Of a stretch of 64,000 bases of DNA, positions 10,530 to 23,713 are shown one piece after another (position 1 is the stretch's first letter; the number at the start of each line of letters is the position of its first letter). The translations under genes were made by a program, and so were the position numbers. The DNA comes from Halocaridina rubra (Eukaryota; Arthropoda; Malacostraca; Decapoda; Atyidae): the NCBI GenBank assembly GCA_037179515.1, contig JAXCGZ010003877.1, positions 62,001 through 126,000 of the forward strand, in the 5' to 3' direction. The notes beneath the pieces are model-generated. The model was not told the origin of the DNA. It ran no database searches and saw only the letters and a program-made list of their open reading frames with translations.

Positions 10530-11606
10530 TAATGAGGCCCCATCCCCTGATCTTCTGTCATTATCTTCTTTATCTCCCCTTTGTCTGGAAGAACTCTGTA
10601 ACGAAAATTTTTCTTCTGTACTTCATTTCTTTCATCATTTAACCTTCTTGCCTCTTGCAACAAGTTTTTGATCTTTCCCATCTCTTCCTGTGTTCTGTAT
10701 CATCTAATGAACACTTCTTTGAATTCTTGAAGGTCTTCTAGACTTTTTTTCTCAACAATTTTCCCTACATGTTTCCCCTCTCTCAAAGGTTACTTTTGTT
10801 GGTCTCGGCTTTCCTTCCCTCGAATATTTACCTAGTTGGTGTATGTTTACAATATCCTCAGGACCACAAACTACTCCAAGCTTTCTTATCAGGTCTACAA
10901 CCCTAGCCTTATTTTCTTCAAGTCTCCCCTGCCATGTTGGCTCCTGGGATTCGCTTATGCCTGAGATTACCACTGTCTTCTCATTATCAAGTGCCTGTCT
11001 GATGAGTGGGTTTGCCCTTTCCATCACAACGTCTTTCATTTTTTCGATTACTGTCTCTTTATAGTCAACTGTTTGTATGTTTTCCAGTGCCACCACCTTT
11101 ACAGCCTCTTTTACTGCCACATTCCCCTTTAGTGCATCAGCAAAGGAAGTTTTCATGGCATCATTTTCCATATTCAGCTCCTGGAACTCTTTTCTGAACT
11201 GTTTAATGTTTTCCTTAATCTGGACATTCCAAGCAGCAATCTCGTCTCTCTCAGAAGAGAGCAGTGAACTAACATCTAATTCCTTTAGGTTGTCATTCAG
11301 CTGTTTGTTTTTATCTTCTTGTTTAGAAATTCTAGATTCTAGTTGACTCTTTTCCCCTTCCAGCTTTTTTATTCTTTTTTCTAGTTCCTTTCTCTCCTGC
11401 CCTTGTGCTTTATTTGCTTCCTCCAAAGATCTTATTTGCTCTCTGAGTGTTTCATTCTCTTTCATTTCTCCATCCATATTCCGAATTTTATCATCAAGGC
11501 TTATAACCATTGCCTCTAAATTCTTGATTTTTTGTTTAAGTCTCCTAATGGCTACCCCTCCTACCGACCCATCGATGGGAGAGGTTTGGGACAGAGTTGG
11601 CGTCAT
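10530..11606 (-). pseudogene. CR1-like LINE ORF1 (coiled-coil RNA-binding protein)
   Basis: ATG at 11606. The first 284 codons are open, then a frameshift near 10752 and a stop near 10700 break the frame; recognisable ORF1 sequence (EARRLNDERNEVQKK) continues to about 10540, where ORF2 begins. Residues 20-150 form a highly charged coiled coil rich in Glu, Lys and Leu. A segment starting [16 protein letters not shown] resembles the RNA-binding domain of LINE ORF1 proteins. Such proteins coat LINE RNA and act as multimers. The function is inferred from family and position. Confidence 0.7.
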
Positions 11607-11629
11607 TTTTATGTTCTCCCTCTCACAGA

Positions 11630-12261
<632 letters not shown>

Positions 12262-12590
12262 CTCCCACAGGCTTAATCTATGGGAACCCCATTTCTATTA
12301 AGGGCTTGGTCGGTGACAGTTTTTCAAAGGACTTGGTTTTGGTAGTGTGCAATCGTTACCTCGAGTGAATTCCTTTTCTAACCTCAGACCTTAGACAGGT
12401 CTCGGACCGACGACCTGACAGAGATGCACACATTTACCACCCGGCCATGATGGCAAAATCTGTCTACTATGTATGTGAGACTGAAGTCTGAATTTGAGTA
12501 GGTGGATTGTGAAATGCTGATATTCATAGTTTTTTTACCATGTGAATTGGTAAATTTTGATCATCATATCAGTTAAAATTCGTTTTATGC
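12262..12590 (-). repeat. tRNA-derived SINE-like repeat, copy 1
   Basis: On the minus strand the region near 12390-12445 contains TGGCCGGGTGG (A-box-like) and GGTCCGAGACC (B-box-like) at tRNA spacing. The body shares ACCATGTGAATTGGTAAATT and GATCATCAT with the copy at 13310-13640. Two diverged copies with pol III-like boxes suggest a SINE. Ends are approximate. Confidence 0.55.
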
Positions 12591-12649
12591 ACCCCTTCAA
12601 TATCGTACCGGAGCAATCAGCGTGACCACTGCTGTAAGAATGGTAAATG

Positions 12650-13014
12650 TTTAGAGGAGGGGATTGTTCTCTTACAATAATAAGACCACATTTTTCTGAT
12701 AGTTTTCATTGTGAAATAAATAAATCTGAACTCCATTTCTGGTGCAAAAAAACATTTTTGGTGCGCCCTAACCTAACCAAGCTGAACCTAACCTGTCCCA
12801 GGGGAATGCATCTGGCCTAACCAGGGGCTTTGCCCCCTGACCCCCTTAAAGTTATATTTTCCCCTACCGGAGGCATAGCCCCCGAACCCCCCTTAGGGGA
12901 ACATAATCAATATGTTTTGCGCCAGAAATTGAGTTCAGATTTGTTTATTTCACAATGAAAACTATCATAAATATGTGGTTTTATTATTATAAGAGAATAA
13001 TCCCCTCTTCTAAA
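12650..13014. mobile_element. Foldback element with about 105-bp inverted arms
   Basis: The left arm (12650-12754) and right arm (12912-13014) are near-perfect reverse complements, for example GTTTTCATTGTGAAATAAA against TTTATTTCACAATGAAAAC. The 157-bp centre is C-rich, with GGGGCTTTGCCCCC. There is no ORF. It looks like a non-autonomous foldback/MITE element; the superfamily is not identified. Confidence 0.8.
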
Positions 13015-13309
13015 ATAATACCTTATTAACACTTTACTTCGCCCTTTTAGGGCTGGTTGGGTTGGGCTAGTTCTGGTTAGTCAGATTAGGCTATGCAAGT
13101 ACCTAGCCACCCCCCAATATCGGCCCTAACATAAAAAATAGGGATATCCAACAAAAAGAATTACCACATTAATTCAACACATTAGAAAAAATAAAGTTTA
13201 GTCCAAAAACTGAAGGGGTGCATAGCACGGATATTAACCATCATTTATTCTTGGTAATGAGCAGTTTTTGAGGTTTAACCCCCAACATCAAATGGAAATG
13301 GCGACCACT

Positions 13310-13640
13310 GTGGAGCATATTCATAGACTTAACTGGTTTTACGTCATGGACTTCCTTTTCTGTGAATGGCTAGGATGGTGCCTTCTTTCAAAAGACTAAT
13401 GGATTTGGCAATGTGTCCATTACCCTGAGTAAATCCCCTTTCTAACCTTAGAGAGTGGCGAATCTTGAACCGACGACTTGAAAAATTAGAGTTGTCCGCA
13501 CTACCACCCAGCCACGGAATTGGTGTCTACTATAAATGGACATTGAATTACATAGTTGATTTGAACTGTGAAATATGGATATTGTACATAGTTACCTTGT
13601 AAAATGGTAAATTTTGATCATCATTTCTCTCGAAAAAATT
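13310..13640 (-). repeat. tRNA-derived SINE-like repeat, copy 2
   Basis: Diverged partner of 12262-12590. On the minus strand near 13460-13520 it has TGGCTGGGTGG and GTCGGTTCAAGATTC at A-box/B-box spacing, then the shared body and GGTAAATTTTGATCATCATT. Confidence 0.55.
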
Positions 13641-13884
13641 AGCAGTTTTTAAGGTATAACCTCCAGTCTTAAGTGGAAATGACAATTGATATGGTACATG
13701 TTCATAATTTTTTTTTTACTTTTTATGTCACAAGTAGTTCCCATTTTGGGGTGGACACAGACGGATTAAGGCTGCAGAATTATGTCTGGGTGCCCTTTCT
13801 AGCAGTCCCCTTAGTGCTTGAACATGGATCCATCACCTCTTGAAATTGGGCACTATCACTGATGCATATCCCTTAATGGCAGTA

Positions 13885-14500
13885 TGTAATTACCTAATTG
13901 TGCTCACGGGAAAGAGTCCCATGCTCGTAAATCTCCGTCTCCTAATCTGTTCCATTTTTGTACTTAGTGATACGTATCATACTTGTCCTTAAAACTATGG
14001 CTTTAATTAGCATTAACTACCTCCTCACTAAGTGTATTCCAATCATCAACTACAGTACTCTTACACTAAAATAGTACTTCCTTACATCCTGCAATGAAGT
14101 TTTCTTACGAAGCTTCAAACTATGGCCTCTCAATCTAGTACCAGTTGTATCAAAATATCGATCCCTATCCATTCTATTATAACCATGAAGAAATTTAAAT
14201 ATTGTCACCATATCCCTCCTCATTCGTCTAGCTTCGAGTGATGGGAAGTCTAATTCCTTCAGCCTCTCCTCATAACTAAGATTGTGTTTTTTGGCACCAG
14301 TTTTATGGCATGTCATTGAGCTTTTTCAGGATTAACAGTGTGCTTTTTTAAGTGTAGATTCCAAAAGGGAGCTTTGGGCTCACATAGGTTACATAAATAT
14401 TTCTGAACATTTCCTTGTCCATGTGCCTGAAGGCTACCTAATATTTGCTAAGAAAGTATATGCTGCCCTTACTATGCCATGTATATGCATTTCTGCAGAC
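13885..14500 (-). mobile_element. Older CR1-like LINE 3' fragment
   Basis: The 3' end (GTAATTACCTAATTGTG complement) and the C-terminal coding segment (14050-14316, LSYEERLKELDFPSLEARR on the minus strand) match the CR1-like family elsewhere in the window but with many substitutions and indels. It is an older relative, truncated at its 5' side near 14500. Confidence 0.75.
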
Positions 14501-15309
14501 AAATCTGTCCTTTACCTTGAGTGAATGCTCTTGCTAACTTCAGACCATGGCGAGTAATATTTGAAAATCCACATCTCAGAGTTGAAATCTAATCATAGTT
14601 ACTCTTCGTAACTGGGGTCTCCAAAGTCCAGATCCCACTAATGACATACATAACCTAGCCAAACTTGATATTAGAAGGTATTTATTGGGCTCAGTTTCAT
14701 AGTTAATAAAAGCTCTTACAAATTCTTGGGGCTCCAAGGAATTAGGACCTGTCTTAACTACAGCAAAGAAAGGTGATATTAGATTAGGGTAGAATTTAAG
14801 TTTAAGGGCCAAGCTCAAATTCTAACACTTACCCAATCATTCTTCATTGTTGATGAAAGGCCGGGACCAATAATTCAGGAAGCTAAATTTTTGTGTTGAA
14901 AAAAATATATAGTGGATGTGATGCTTGGCAATGTTTACTCCCACACCCCCATTGAGTTGACAATTATTATAATGGTTTGCCCTTGTTTTTTTTTATATAT
15001 TATCAATGGTGTAATGTTATTCACTTTTTTTTTTTTTTTTTTTTTAAGATATTGTCAGTTTGTGTATTATCTAGATTTCCCTTCATCATGAGTAATGAGA
15101 GGGAGTGTAGAAATTTGAGGTCTTGAAGGGAAAAGTCATCATTAGCAATTTTTAATGGGTAGTAAATTATTCTTTTGAAAATGAATAAGAAATTACTGGA
15201 GATCTATTTAAGCTATCAGCTTGTGAGGTACACTTATAAAAGAAAATATATCAGTTTGTGAATGAAATGAAATTACGAAATGTAGAACATTTTATCTCTA
15301 ATCACTAAA
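14501..15309. other. No recognisable feature
   Basis: AT-rich with T runs near 15027-15047. The short minus-strand ORF at 14576-14818 resembles nothing I know and shows no domain. Confidence 0.4.
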
Positions 15310-15560
15310 AATAATTTTGTCCAACAGCCCTGCCATTGGACAAAATGAGTCTCTTCAGTACTGGGATTGGCGTCCATTGGGGAATGCCAGATGCTGTTGG
15401 CATATAAGGGGCCCCCTCAGTGGTAGTGTGCTCAATTTTGGGAGGCGACGGACCAATGTTTGGGCCCTCGGGGAGACGTTAGGAAGGGCATCCAGCCTTA
15501 ATTCCCCAGTGTCAATCCATCCATGTCCACCCCCAGGTGGGAGCTAATTCCGACATGTAA
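15310..15560 (-). repeat. Interspersed repeat with GGATGCCCTTCCT core
   Basis: GC-richer than its surroundings. It contains AGGAAGGGCATCCAGCC, the reverse complement of a motif widespread in animal LINE/SINE 3' domains; a related motif is at 18031-18060. It is probably an old retroelement fragment of unidentified family. Confidence 0.4.
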
Positions 15561-17879
15561 AACTTAAAAAAATAAATAAATCTACTTGTTTCTTAACTTG
15601 GGGAACCTAACCTAACCAGATATATTAAAATTCTTGAGATTGTTTCTGAACTAAATATTTTTAGCCCATATAAATCCCCTTAGCTATCCTAATATTATTA
15701 GTATAGGTTTCTTTTGCAACTGGAAGACCATAAATATCACACCTTACAGTACTATATGTACTATATTCTGTAGGTTCATGAAAATGTTTACTTTCACACC
15801 ACAATGAGCTGCTAATTAACATAATGGTTTGCTAGTGGATTTTATTGTGTTGACAGTAACGTTAGTTTTTGTTGAGTTCTTCAGGTGGAGTCTAGAGGTG
15901 AAAAACATCAGTTATTATATTTGGATAGGTTAGTTATTTTCAGTTACTCCTAGTAAAGGAATTTGTGATAATTGATAGCTCCTCTACTTACAAACAATTG
16001 AGTTACAAAGATTTACAGATACGAACAAAAATCTACCAAATATCTACCCATGCATTAATGTATGTATTACTGTACTGTACTATATTATTACATAATTATT
16101 ATTATATTAAAGTTCATTAATACTGTGTACTTTATGTTTTATGTAGCAGTTAAATGTCTTTAGCCCAAGCACTGTATAGTACTGTACATGTATGTAATGT
16201 ACACTACTTTAGTTTTATCTAAACATATCTTAACAACAATTTTTCTTTTGAACAGACTTCTGGAACCTAACTTCTTCGCAAATTGGCGAATATATGTATT
16301 GATTTACAGAGATCTTTTTATGTTTATCAAAGTTTAAAATTTTATTTCACTCAGAAAATCCAAGTTTTTTTTTCTCTTTCCCTCCCTAGTTGATACTTTG
16401 ACATACTTATAACATTATGGCTTTCAGCAATTTTTTTTTTTATATGTTTTCAACTTTTTATATTTAATTTCTCTAAAATTTGCCCTTTTTTTCATTATTT
16501 TTACCACAAAGCCCCACTCAAAACCCTAAATTTCCATCCGCTTGCCTATTATTGATGGAGTAGGAAAACTAAACTATTACCAAAACTTGCCCTCAAGGAA
16601 TAGGATGTTAAAGCCTTCAAAACACTACCAGTCAATGAAAAACTCTAATGTCAGTTATCAACAGCAACTACTTTGGGGTTTAAAAGTAAACATATACCTT
16701 ATGGTACTTTTTATTTTATTTCATTTAATTTTATGTAATAGGTACAACTGCTCTTTAGGGACTAATACTTATGCTTTGTTATAAGTAGCATTACTGTAAA
16801 GTACACAGAGATTTTCTCTTGTACTTGAAAAATTTCTAACAACAGAACCCAACTACATCAGAGACCTGTATTGTCTTTAAAAAGCAAGCGAAGTAAATAA
16901 GTTTTCAGTTGGTATTATTGCATAATTACACCTAAGATTGGTTGTAAAATTTGGATAATAGTTGATCTGTTCGTTGTTGATTTTGTTTATTTCATTACTG
17001 TCAGAAAAAATAAGTTTTCACCTTGCTCTTAGGGCAACATATGGAAAATGATGTCATAGTGCAAATGTACCTAAACTTTTGAAAATATTGTGATTAAGTT
17101 TTCGTCCTGCCCCCAAACACTGCTATATTGTTGTTCTTGAACTTGGAACCTTATGGGCTTCTAAGATTCCCAGACCCCCGGCATAACTGGTAAACCATGA
17201 ACAAATTTTGTGAATTCCTGCTTGTCATTGTGGGTGTTCAGTAAATGTATTTCTTTTTTACCTCTTAGGGATTAAACCTTTACCAAAAGATACCCAGTTG
17301 CTTAAAAAATTTTAATGTTGGCATTTATACTGAAAGAAACTGTTTCTCCCACTATCCTTCTTTGGTAAGCTCAGTGGATATAGTGCCTGGTTATACCTAG
17401 GAGGTCCTGACTTGAAGTCAGTAAGGTTCCTAATTTTCTCCTCATCAAAACTCCTTTGGAATCAGTGGGGGTAGGTACTGTATTGGCTTTCCTTGCACTG
17501 TAAACCCTGTCAGGTTGGCTATCATTTAGCACTAATGGAATAAAGAAAAGAGAGAAGGAAGTGAGATTGGGAGCATAGACCAGAGGTGCCAATGTCATAA
17601 TTCAATAAATTATAGTCAAAGATTACGATATTCAATGCTGTATGTCTGGAAGCTTAATGATATCCTAATTAGCCTGTCTGTATATAAAACAAGAGAGTTC
17701 AGGATAGTACAGCTGGAGAGAGCAAGCCCCATATGTGATGTGGGCAAGAAGCAAAGTTACTATGTGTAAAATTTGCATTGGAATTATTAATTTATGATTA
17801 AGGACTTGAGGGGCTTGCCATTCCTATGTTGAAATAGAACCCAATAGTGATATGTTTCTTCACACCCATGCTGTTATCC
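15561..17879. other. No recognisable gene
   Basis: About 2.3 kb of AT-rich DNA with short homopolymers and a few CCTAACC words. The ORFs at 16542-16784 (+) and 17371-17598 (-) are short and show no domain. I see nothing that supports a gene. Confidence 0.4.
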
Positions 17880-18110
17880 CTTATAGAGTGATTACTTTGC
17901 CGAGCAGTAGCCCACTTTCAACAGGCACCCTACTGACCATTACCGGAGGCAGTCGTTGGCAACCTGGCCTCAACTGATCCAGCATGGTATCCTGATGATT
18001 GCATTGCATACATGTTTGGCATAACTTTTACATCAGATGCCCTTCCTGATGCAACCCTCCCATTTTACTTGGAATGGGAACTGGCGCAAAAACGGATTGC
18101 CTTATCCACC
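17880..18110 (+). repeat. Interspersed repeat with GATGCCCTTCCTGATGC core
   Basis: The segment ACATCAGATGCCCTTCCTGA then GCAACCCTCCC carries the same core word as 15480-15500 on the other strand. It is probably another old LINE/SINE 3' fragment. Confidence 0.35.
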
Positions 18111-18399
18111 CTAATGAATAGGTTACTGGTTCTAAAAACAGTTTACCATTTTTTATGCATCTTTCTACCTTTAAAAATTACTTTTGATGCAGTTTGTGCA
18201 ATAGAACATCTTCTCTAATAGCGTAGATGTAAATATATCACATCTGAGTAGATATCTTAGAAAAACATTCATAGATGTGGATTGATGTTAGTCAATTTCA
18301 TTAATTTCTTAATCTATTACTGGTACTTTAGGACAGCATTATCTCTACAAACATAAATTCTTAATTTCAGGCTTTCTTCAAAGCTAATGATCATATTTA

Positions 18400-21300
18400 T
18401 AGCATACATAGACATGCCTGGTGGTAGTAATAGTTCTGCCCTTAACTTTGCACCTCCTGATAGATCTGCTTCTGTCACCCTTCACTTTACGAACTTTCGT
18501 GGCCTGAACTCTAATCTTTTGTCTATGGAACAGCACTTAGGTACTTCCCTCCCTATCCTCCTCCTTCTCTTAGAAACCCAGCTATCTAGCCATGCTCCCC
18601 TGACCTATTTCAAATCTCTCAATATAACCTGTATTCTTGTTATCATTCCAAAGGTGTGGTCTGTGCCTACTGCAACACTAACACTCCTATTGCAAGGCTC
18701 CTGGACCTTGAATCTCCTGACTTTGATGATCTCTGGCTGAAAATCTATCTCTCCAGTACCACTATATTCCTCTGTTTCTGCTACTGTTCTCCAAATTCCA
18801 CTGGCTTTGTGTCTTTCTTTGAATATCTGTCCTCTTGCCATGAGTCCTTGCTCTCTTCTCACCCACATACCGAAGTTCTCTATAATGGAGACTTCAATGT
18901 ACACCACAGTGAGTGGCTGAATTCTTCTCACACTGATGTGGGAGGAAGTGAGGCCCTTGCTTTCTCTATTAGTCACGATCTCGAGCAAAATATCAAACAT
19001 CCTACTCGAGTTCCCGATCGACACGAACATGCAGCCAGCACTCGTGACCTCTTTCTTACATCTAACCCTTCAAGCTACTCTTATTCTGTGCTTTCCCATC
19101 TTGATAAATCTGACCACTCTGTGATATCAATCTCTTCCACTTTGAACGTACCCAACGTAAAGATTTGCGTAACATCCACTTTGATTTCCCTTTGCATGAC
19201 TACTACTTTTGGTCTCGCAACCCCGATCAGGTAGCCCTAAAGGTTGCCGATATCATAACCTCGGGAATGGAGGCATACATCCCCTCCTTTATGAAAACTT
19301 TTTCTCCCCCTACTCCTCGGTTTGACCTTGCCTGCTCCATGGCTATTCAGGCCAGGGATCGAGCACACCAGTCTTACCAAGCCTCTCCTTCTGATTTAAC
19401 TCGCTCTGCTTTTATTGTAGCTAGGAATTGCTGTACTGCTCAGCTTCGAAGGTCTAATGCTTCATTCATAAGAAGGAAAGTTGATGACCTTAACTCCTCT
19501 CCCACTAATAAATGTTTCTGGTCCTTAGCCAAACTCCTCCCCAAAAACTTCTGTAACTCCAGCTTTCCCCCTCTCATTTGCTCTGAAGGTTCTATGGCTT
19601 GCTCTCCCACTGACAGAGCCACTTTCTTTGGCTCTCATTTTTCTGCCAACTCCTCCATAAACGAGTCCAGCGCACCTGTCACTCAATCTTTACCCCTTTC
19701 TAACCCTATGCCCTCCTTTATCTTTTCTTCATGCAAAGTTCATAAGGTTCTTCGCTTGCTAAAGACGAACAAGGCATCTGGTTCCTATGGTATCCCTGCA
19801 AGCTTCCATAAAGGAGTTTGCAGATGAACTGGCTTCTGTGCTTTTCCGTCTTTTTCACCTCATTCTCTCAACCAGTATCTATCCTTCATCTTGGAAGCAT
19901 GCTCTAGTGCAGCTTGTTCCTAAGAAGGGTGACCGCTCTAATCCTTCAAACTACCGACCTATTGCCCTAACCATTTCTATCGTTAAAGTTTTTGAAACTT
20001 TGCTCAATGATAATTTTTTGAAGCTTCTTGAATCTAACTCACTTATCTCCGATCACCAGTACGGCTTCCACAAGGCAAGATCCACTGGTGACCTGTCCTG
20101 TCTTACTCATGTATAGTCTTCTTCTTTGAGGAACTATGGGGAATCCTTTGTCGTTGCCCTTGATATCTCTAAGGCTATTTACAGAGTCTGGCACAAGGCT
20201 CTGTTGGCCAAAGTCCCTGCCTATGGCTTTACCCCTTCTCTCTGTTCTCTGATTTCCAGTTTTCTTTCAGACCGTTTTATATCTGTAGTCGTTGATGGTG
20301 CAACATTTAGCTCATTCCCTGTTACCATTGGTGTTCCACAAGGCTCTGTTCTTTCACCTACTCTGTTCCTTTTCTTCATCAGTGATCTTCCTCAGTCCCC
20401 ATCCTCCTCTCATCTTCACCCCTTTGCCTACAGTTCTATCCTTCATTTTTCCTCTGCCTTTTCTTCATAACCATTATCTGCTACTCATAATCAGTCTTTT
20501 ATCACTCTTTCTTCTACTCTAAACTCCAATTTGCAGTTGGTATCTGAGTGGGGCACCCAAAATTTAGTTAAATTTAATGCCTCCAAGACAGTTTCTGGCT
20601 ATCTCTTTATCTTCTCCTCCAGATTGCCCTATTGTCTTCTAAACTAACTAACTTTACCCTCTAAATTGTATCAACATATTAGGAATCCATATAGTCTCTA
20701 ACTTGTCTTGGAAGAATCACATAATCCAAATTTCTAAATTTGCATCCAAAAAAATTGGGGGTTTTGTTTTGTTTTCGTCATTACTTTAACTCTTTACAGT
20801 TTTTAAAATCTATAAAGGTCTTATCCATCCCTACTTAGAATACTGCTCACACATCTTGGATGCTTCTTCTTATACTTATCTCCTTGATAGGGTTGAATGT
20901 AAGGCAGTCAGACTCATTAATGACCCTTCTCTTACTTGAAATCTGGATTCTCTTTCTCTTCGCTGTAAGGTATCATCCCTATCTTTTTTTATTTCTACTA
21001 CTTCCATCGCTACTCTGATGAGTTGGTAAGTTGCATCCCTCCTCCACTGACGAGGCCACATAACACTCACCAGGCAGTCTCGTCTCACAGGTACTGTGTG
21101 GAAATTTGTAGCTCGCGGATTGATTGATGCAGCAACTGCTTCTTCCCATCTACCTCATGACTCTGGAATTCTCTTCCTTCTTTGTCATTCCTAATTCTTA
21201 TATAACCTATCTTCCTTCAAATGCAGATCTATCTTCATCTCAGGGCCTAATCCTGTCATATCTCAAGGTCCTCAGTACTTTGACTATACTTTCAGTCTGT

Positions 21301-21450
21301 CATATTCCATTATGTATCATTACCTTATCTCTGCCTTGTCCATAACCTTTTTCTTTTCCTTCGTCTTAATGTTTTCTTTGTGCCTGGGCTTTTATTGATT
21401 AGGGCAGTTGTTTTGCCTGTCCCAGTGTCACATTCATAACAAAAAATACA
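18400..21450 (+). mobile_element. Degenerate Jockey-like LINE
   Basis: Endonuclease and RT pieces appear in order across several frames (18423-20470), followed by decayed C-terminal sequence and an AACAAAAAATAC-type end near 21450. At least three frame changes and an in-frame TAG at 20114-20116 are present. It is an old dead copy. Confidence 0.75.
18423..20470 (+). pseudogene. Jockey-like LINE pol pseudogene
   Basis: Endonuclease: YCSPNSTGFVSFF, then NGDFNVHHSEWL, a RDLFLTSNP segment and KSDHSVISI (18656-19234). RT: SNYRPIALT, QYGFHKARST, LDISKAIYRVWHKALL and VPQGSVLSPTLF (19787-20470). The catalytic F/YADD is replaced by FAYSS at about 20424-20441. Frame jumps occur near 18650, 19200 and 19790, and a stop lies at 20114-20116. 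The 5' end is missing or too diverged to place. Jockey-group assignment rests on the endonuclease and RT motif style. Confidence 0.75.
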
Positions 21451-22997
21451 TTTTTCATAATTCTTACTTCTGGTGTGTTTAAGGCCGGCATATCACTCCT
21501 AGGGTGTTCCGCCAGACCAAACTTCACTGATTTAAAGTTTATATTCTTTGCTGATTATGTTACCTTGTAATTCGAAGCTCATACTGAATAAATGAGTTTT
21601 CAGCTTCTATTTGAAATCTATAGTTGAAGTGTGCTAATTTATTTTAGAAATATTATCTTTTTTTTTTTTAACCATGTCTTACTTAATATTAGTATATCTG
21701 AAGAAAGTTAATTTATCAATTCGCTAATTTACATTGCTTTATTTGACACAGAGTGTTTGTTTATTAATGCCCAAAGTAAGAGAGTATTTGAATCCATGAT
21801 TCGTTTTATTGATAATTTTCCCCCATGCTATTTAATACATTGCATAGATCGTATCAAATCTTGCATACTCATTGTCTGCGCACTTCATTTGGCCTTCATT
21901 ACATGTTTGTGTTAGAAGCCCATTTGAGCATTTTTCATAAGTAGGATCTTTTCCGACTGCTTTTTCTTTACATTTATCTTCTTTATGTCTGTACTTTTGA
22001 CAACATTGACATGATAACTGTATTACAGACTTGAGTAGATTAAAAACGGAAAAATTACAAATTCATTCTGCATTATGTAATAATTTTTGCATGACATGTA
22101 GTAAGTGATTATTTGTACCTTTACCGTTTATTGGTTTCAAATTAGTGAAGTTTGAACTGATAGCAAAATCAGTTTTAACTTGAAATATTTCTATTAGAGA
22201 GCATTTACACTCATATCTAGCAAGATTTAAAACATTCCTCATCAGTTCATGATATTACCTGCAAGGCTAACCCTATATGATACAAAACTCTTAATGCATA
22301 TATACTTCAATCTCTGTATCTAACAATTCTGGTTGTAAGTTTTCTGGCATGTTGACAAAGGTTGTGCATTCTTATTTGATGACTGTCGACAACTAACTTT
22401 GCCTTTTTTATTTAAATGTCTATCTTTGTAGGTGTGTTGTAAATACCTCATCTGTTCACAATGAATAACTCTGCTAGGTATTGCATTGTGAAGCTGCCCA
22501 ATGCAATTGAAATTTTTTTTCATCATTAGAAGATGATTTTTCATTTTCATGAAGTTTAGTGTACATGATAGTTGTACCTTACACATTTGGCAGATTTCAC
22601 TATACAGTAATCCCTTATAATTATCGATGCCACTTGATGCAAGGGAGGTCTTATAGAGAAGGAAGATGCTGATGGATGCACCATCCACTTACCATCTTTT
22701 ATGTTATTCACTGTGAGTTGATGTTCAGGTATGCATTGAAGATAAGTTAGTTACTTATGTACAACTTGCACTGAATACTGTGGTTGCATATGCAGACATA
22801 ACTATGAAAGCAAATATTTGGCAGGAGTGTCCAACACAGTCCACTTATGTGAACAGCCAACCCAATTGAGAAGTCATGAATCTGTTAAGCAAGATTTCTT
22901 TTTTTTCCCTGACACGACTCCTAATGAGTTTCACTTGGTTATTTGATGAAAGTGTGTATGAAGTTCAGTCTTGAAAGTCTTGTGCACACTAACAAGA
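21451..22997. other. No recognisable gene; one unidentified minus ORF
   Basis: AT-rich. The minus-strand frame at 22320-22688 is open for 122 codons and includes a Cys-x2-Cys pair (CQMC) followed by HLLMMK, but I recognise no family and would not call it a gene. No repeat was identified. Confidence 0.35.
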
Positions 22998-23634
22998 GAC
23001 GTGATCTGTGTGTCTTATGAGTTGTTCAGAAATAAGACTTAAATATGTTCTATGTTTATTCCGTGATTCAAACTCAGAATACTTGCCTATCAATCCAACG
23101 CTTTAACTACTGTGCTCTTCAGGCACTACAACGAGGGTCTATGTAAGCTTGTCGTTATTAATACTAACCTTCGCTAAATCTTTAAATTAGTTCTATGTTT
23201 ATTCCGTAATTCAAACTCAGAATACTTGCTTATCAATCCAACGCATTAACTACTATGTTCTTCAGGCAATGCAATGTGGGTCTATGTAAGCTTGTCGTTT
23301 TTAATACAAACCTTCACTAAATCTTTAAATTAGTTCTATGTTTATTCCGTGATTCAAACTTAGAATACTTGCTTATCAATCGAACGCTTTAACGACTGTG
23401 CTCTTCAGGCACTACAACGAGGGTCTATGTAAACTTGTCGTTATTAACACTAACCTTCACTAAATTTTAAAATTTTTGAAACAATCAACTATTAATTAAT
23501 TAACTATAAGAGACTATGTATGAATAATAACTTTAAAACAATTATACTTGAGTTAAACAAGTTATATGCATCATCACTATTATCGCTCAGTGTCATTATT
23601 TACATCTCATCACATCTCCTCTTCTTTCAAGTTA
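22998..23634 (-). repeat. 3' LTR of the Mag-type element, internally triplicated
   Basis: It matches the LTRs at 27517-27810 and 27811-28149 but contains three tandem copies of a 143-bp block starting at 23047, 23190 and 23333; the other LTRs have one. Ends are approximate. Confidence 0.75.
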
Positions 23635-23713
23635 TCACAAGTCTGTCTGCTTGTCTTCTGACTCTGTGAGATCTTTTGAGTTATACTGGCAATTTGTCCC
23701 TTTGCACTAGAAC

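Noticed and set aside
12768..12812. Telomere-like CCTAA words
   Set aside because: Only a few scattered copies lie inside the foldback centre. They are too few and irregular for an arthropod TTAGG array.
17371..17598. Possible tRNA-like segment GCTCAGTGGATATAGTGCC
   Set aside because: It has a weak A-box resemblance only, no acceptable B-box at the right spacing and no second copy in the window.
22320..22688. 122-codon minus ORF as a host gene
   Set aside because: It has no recognisable domain, no splice or start support and biased AT-rich codons; it is noted only as an open frame.
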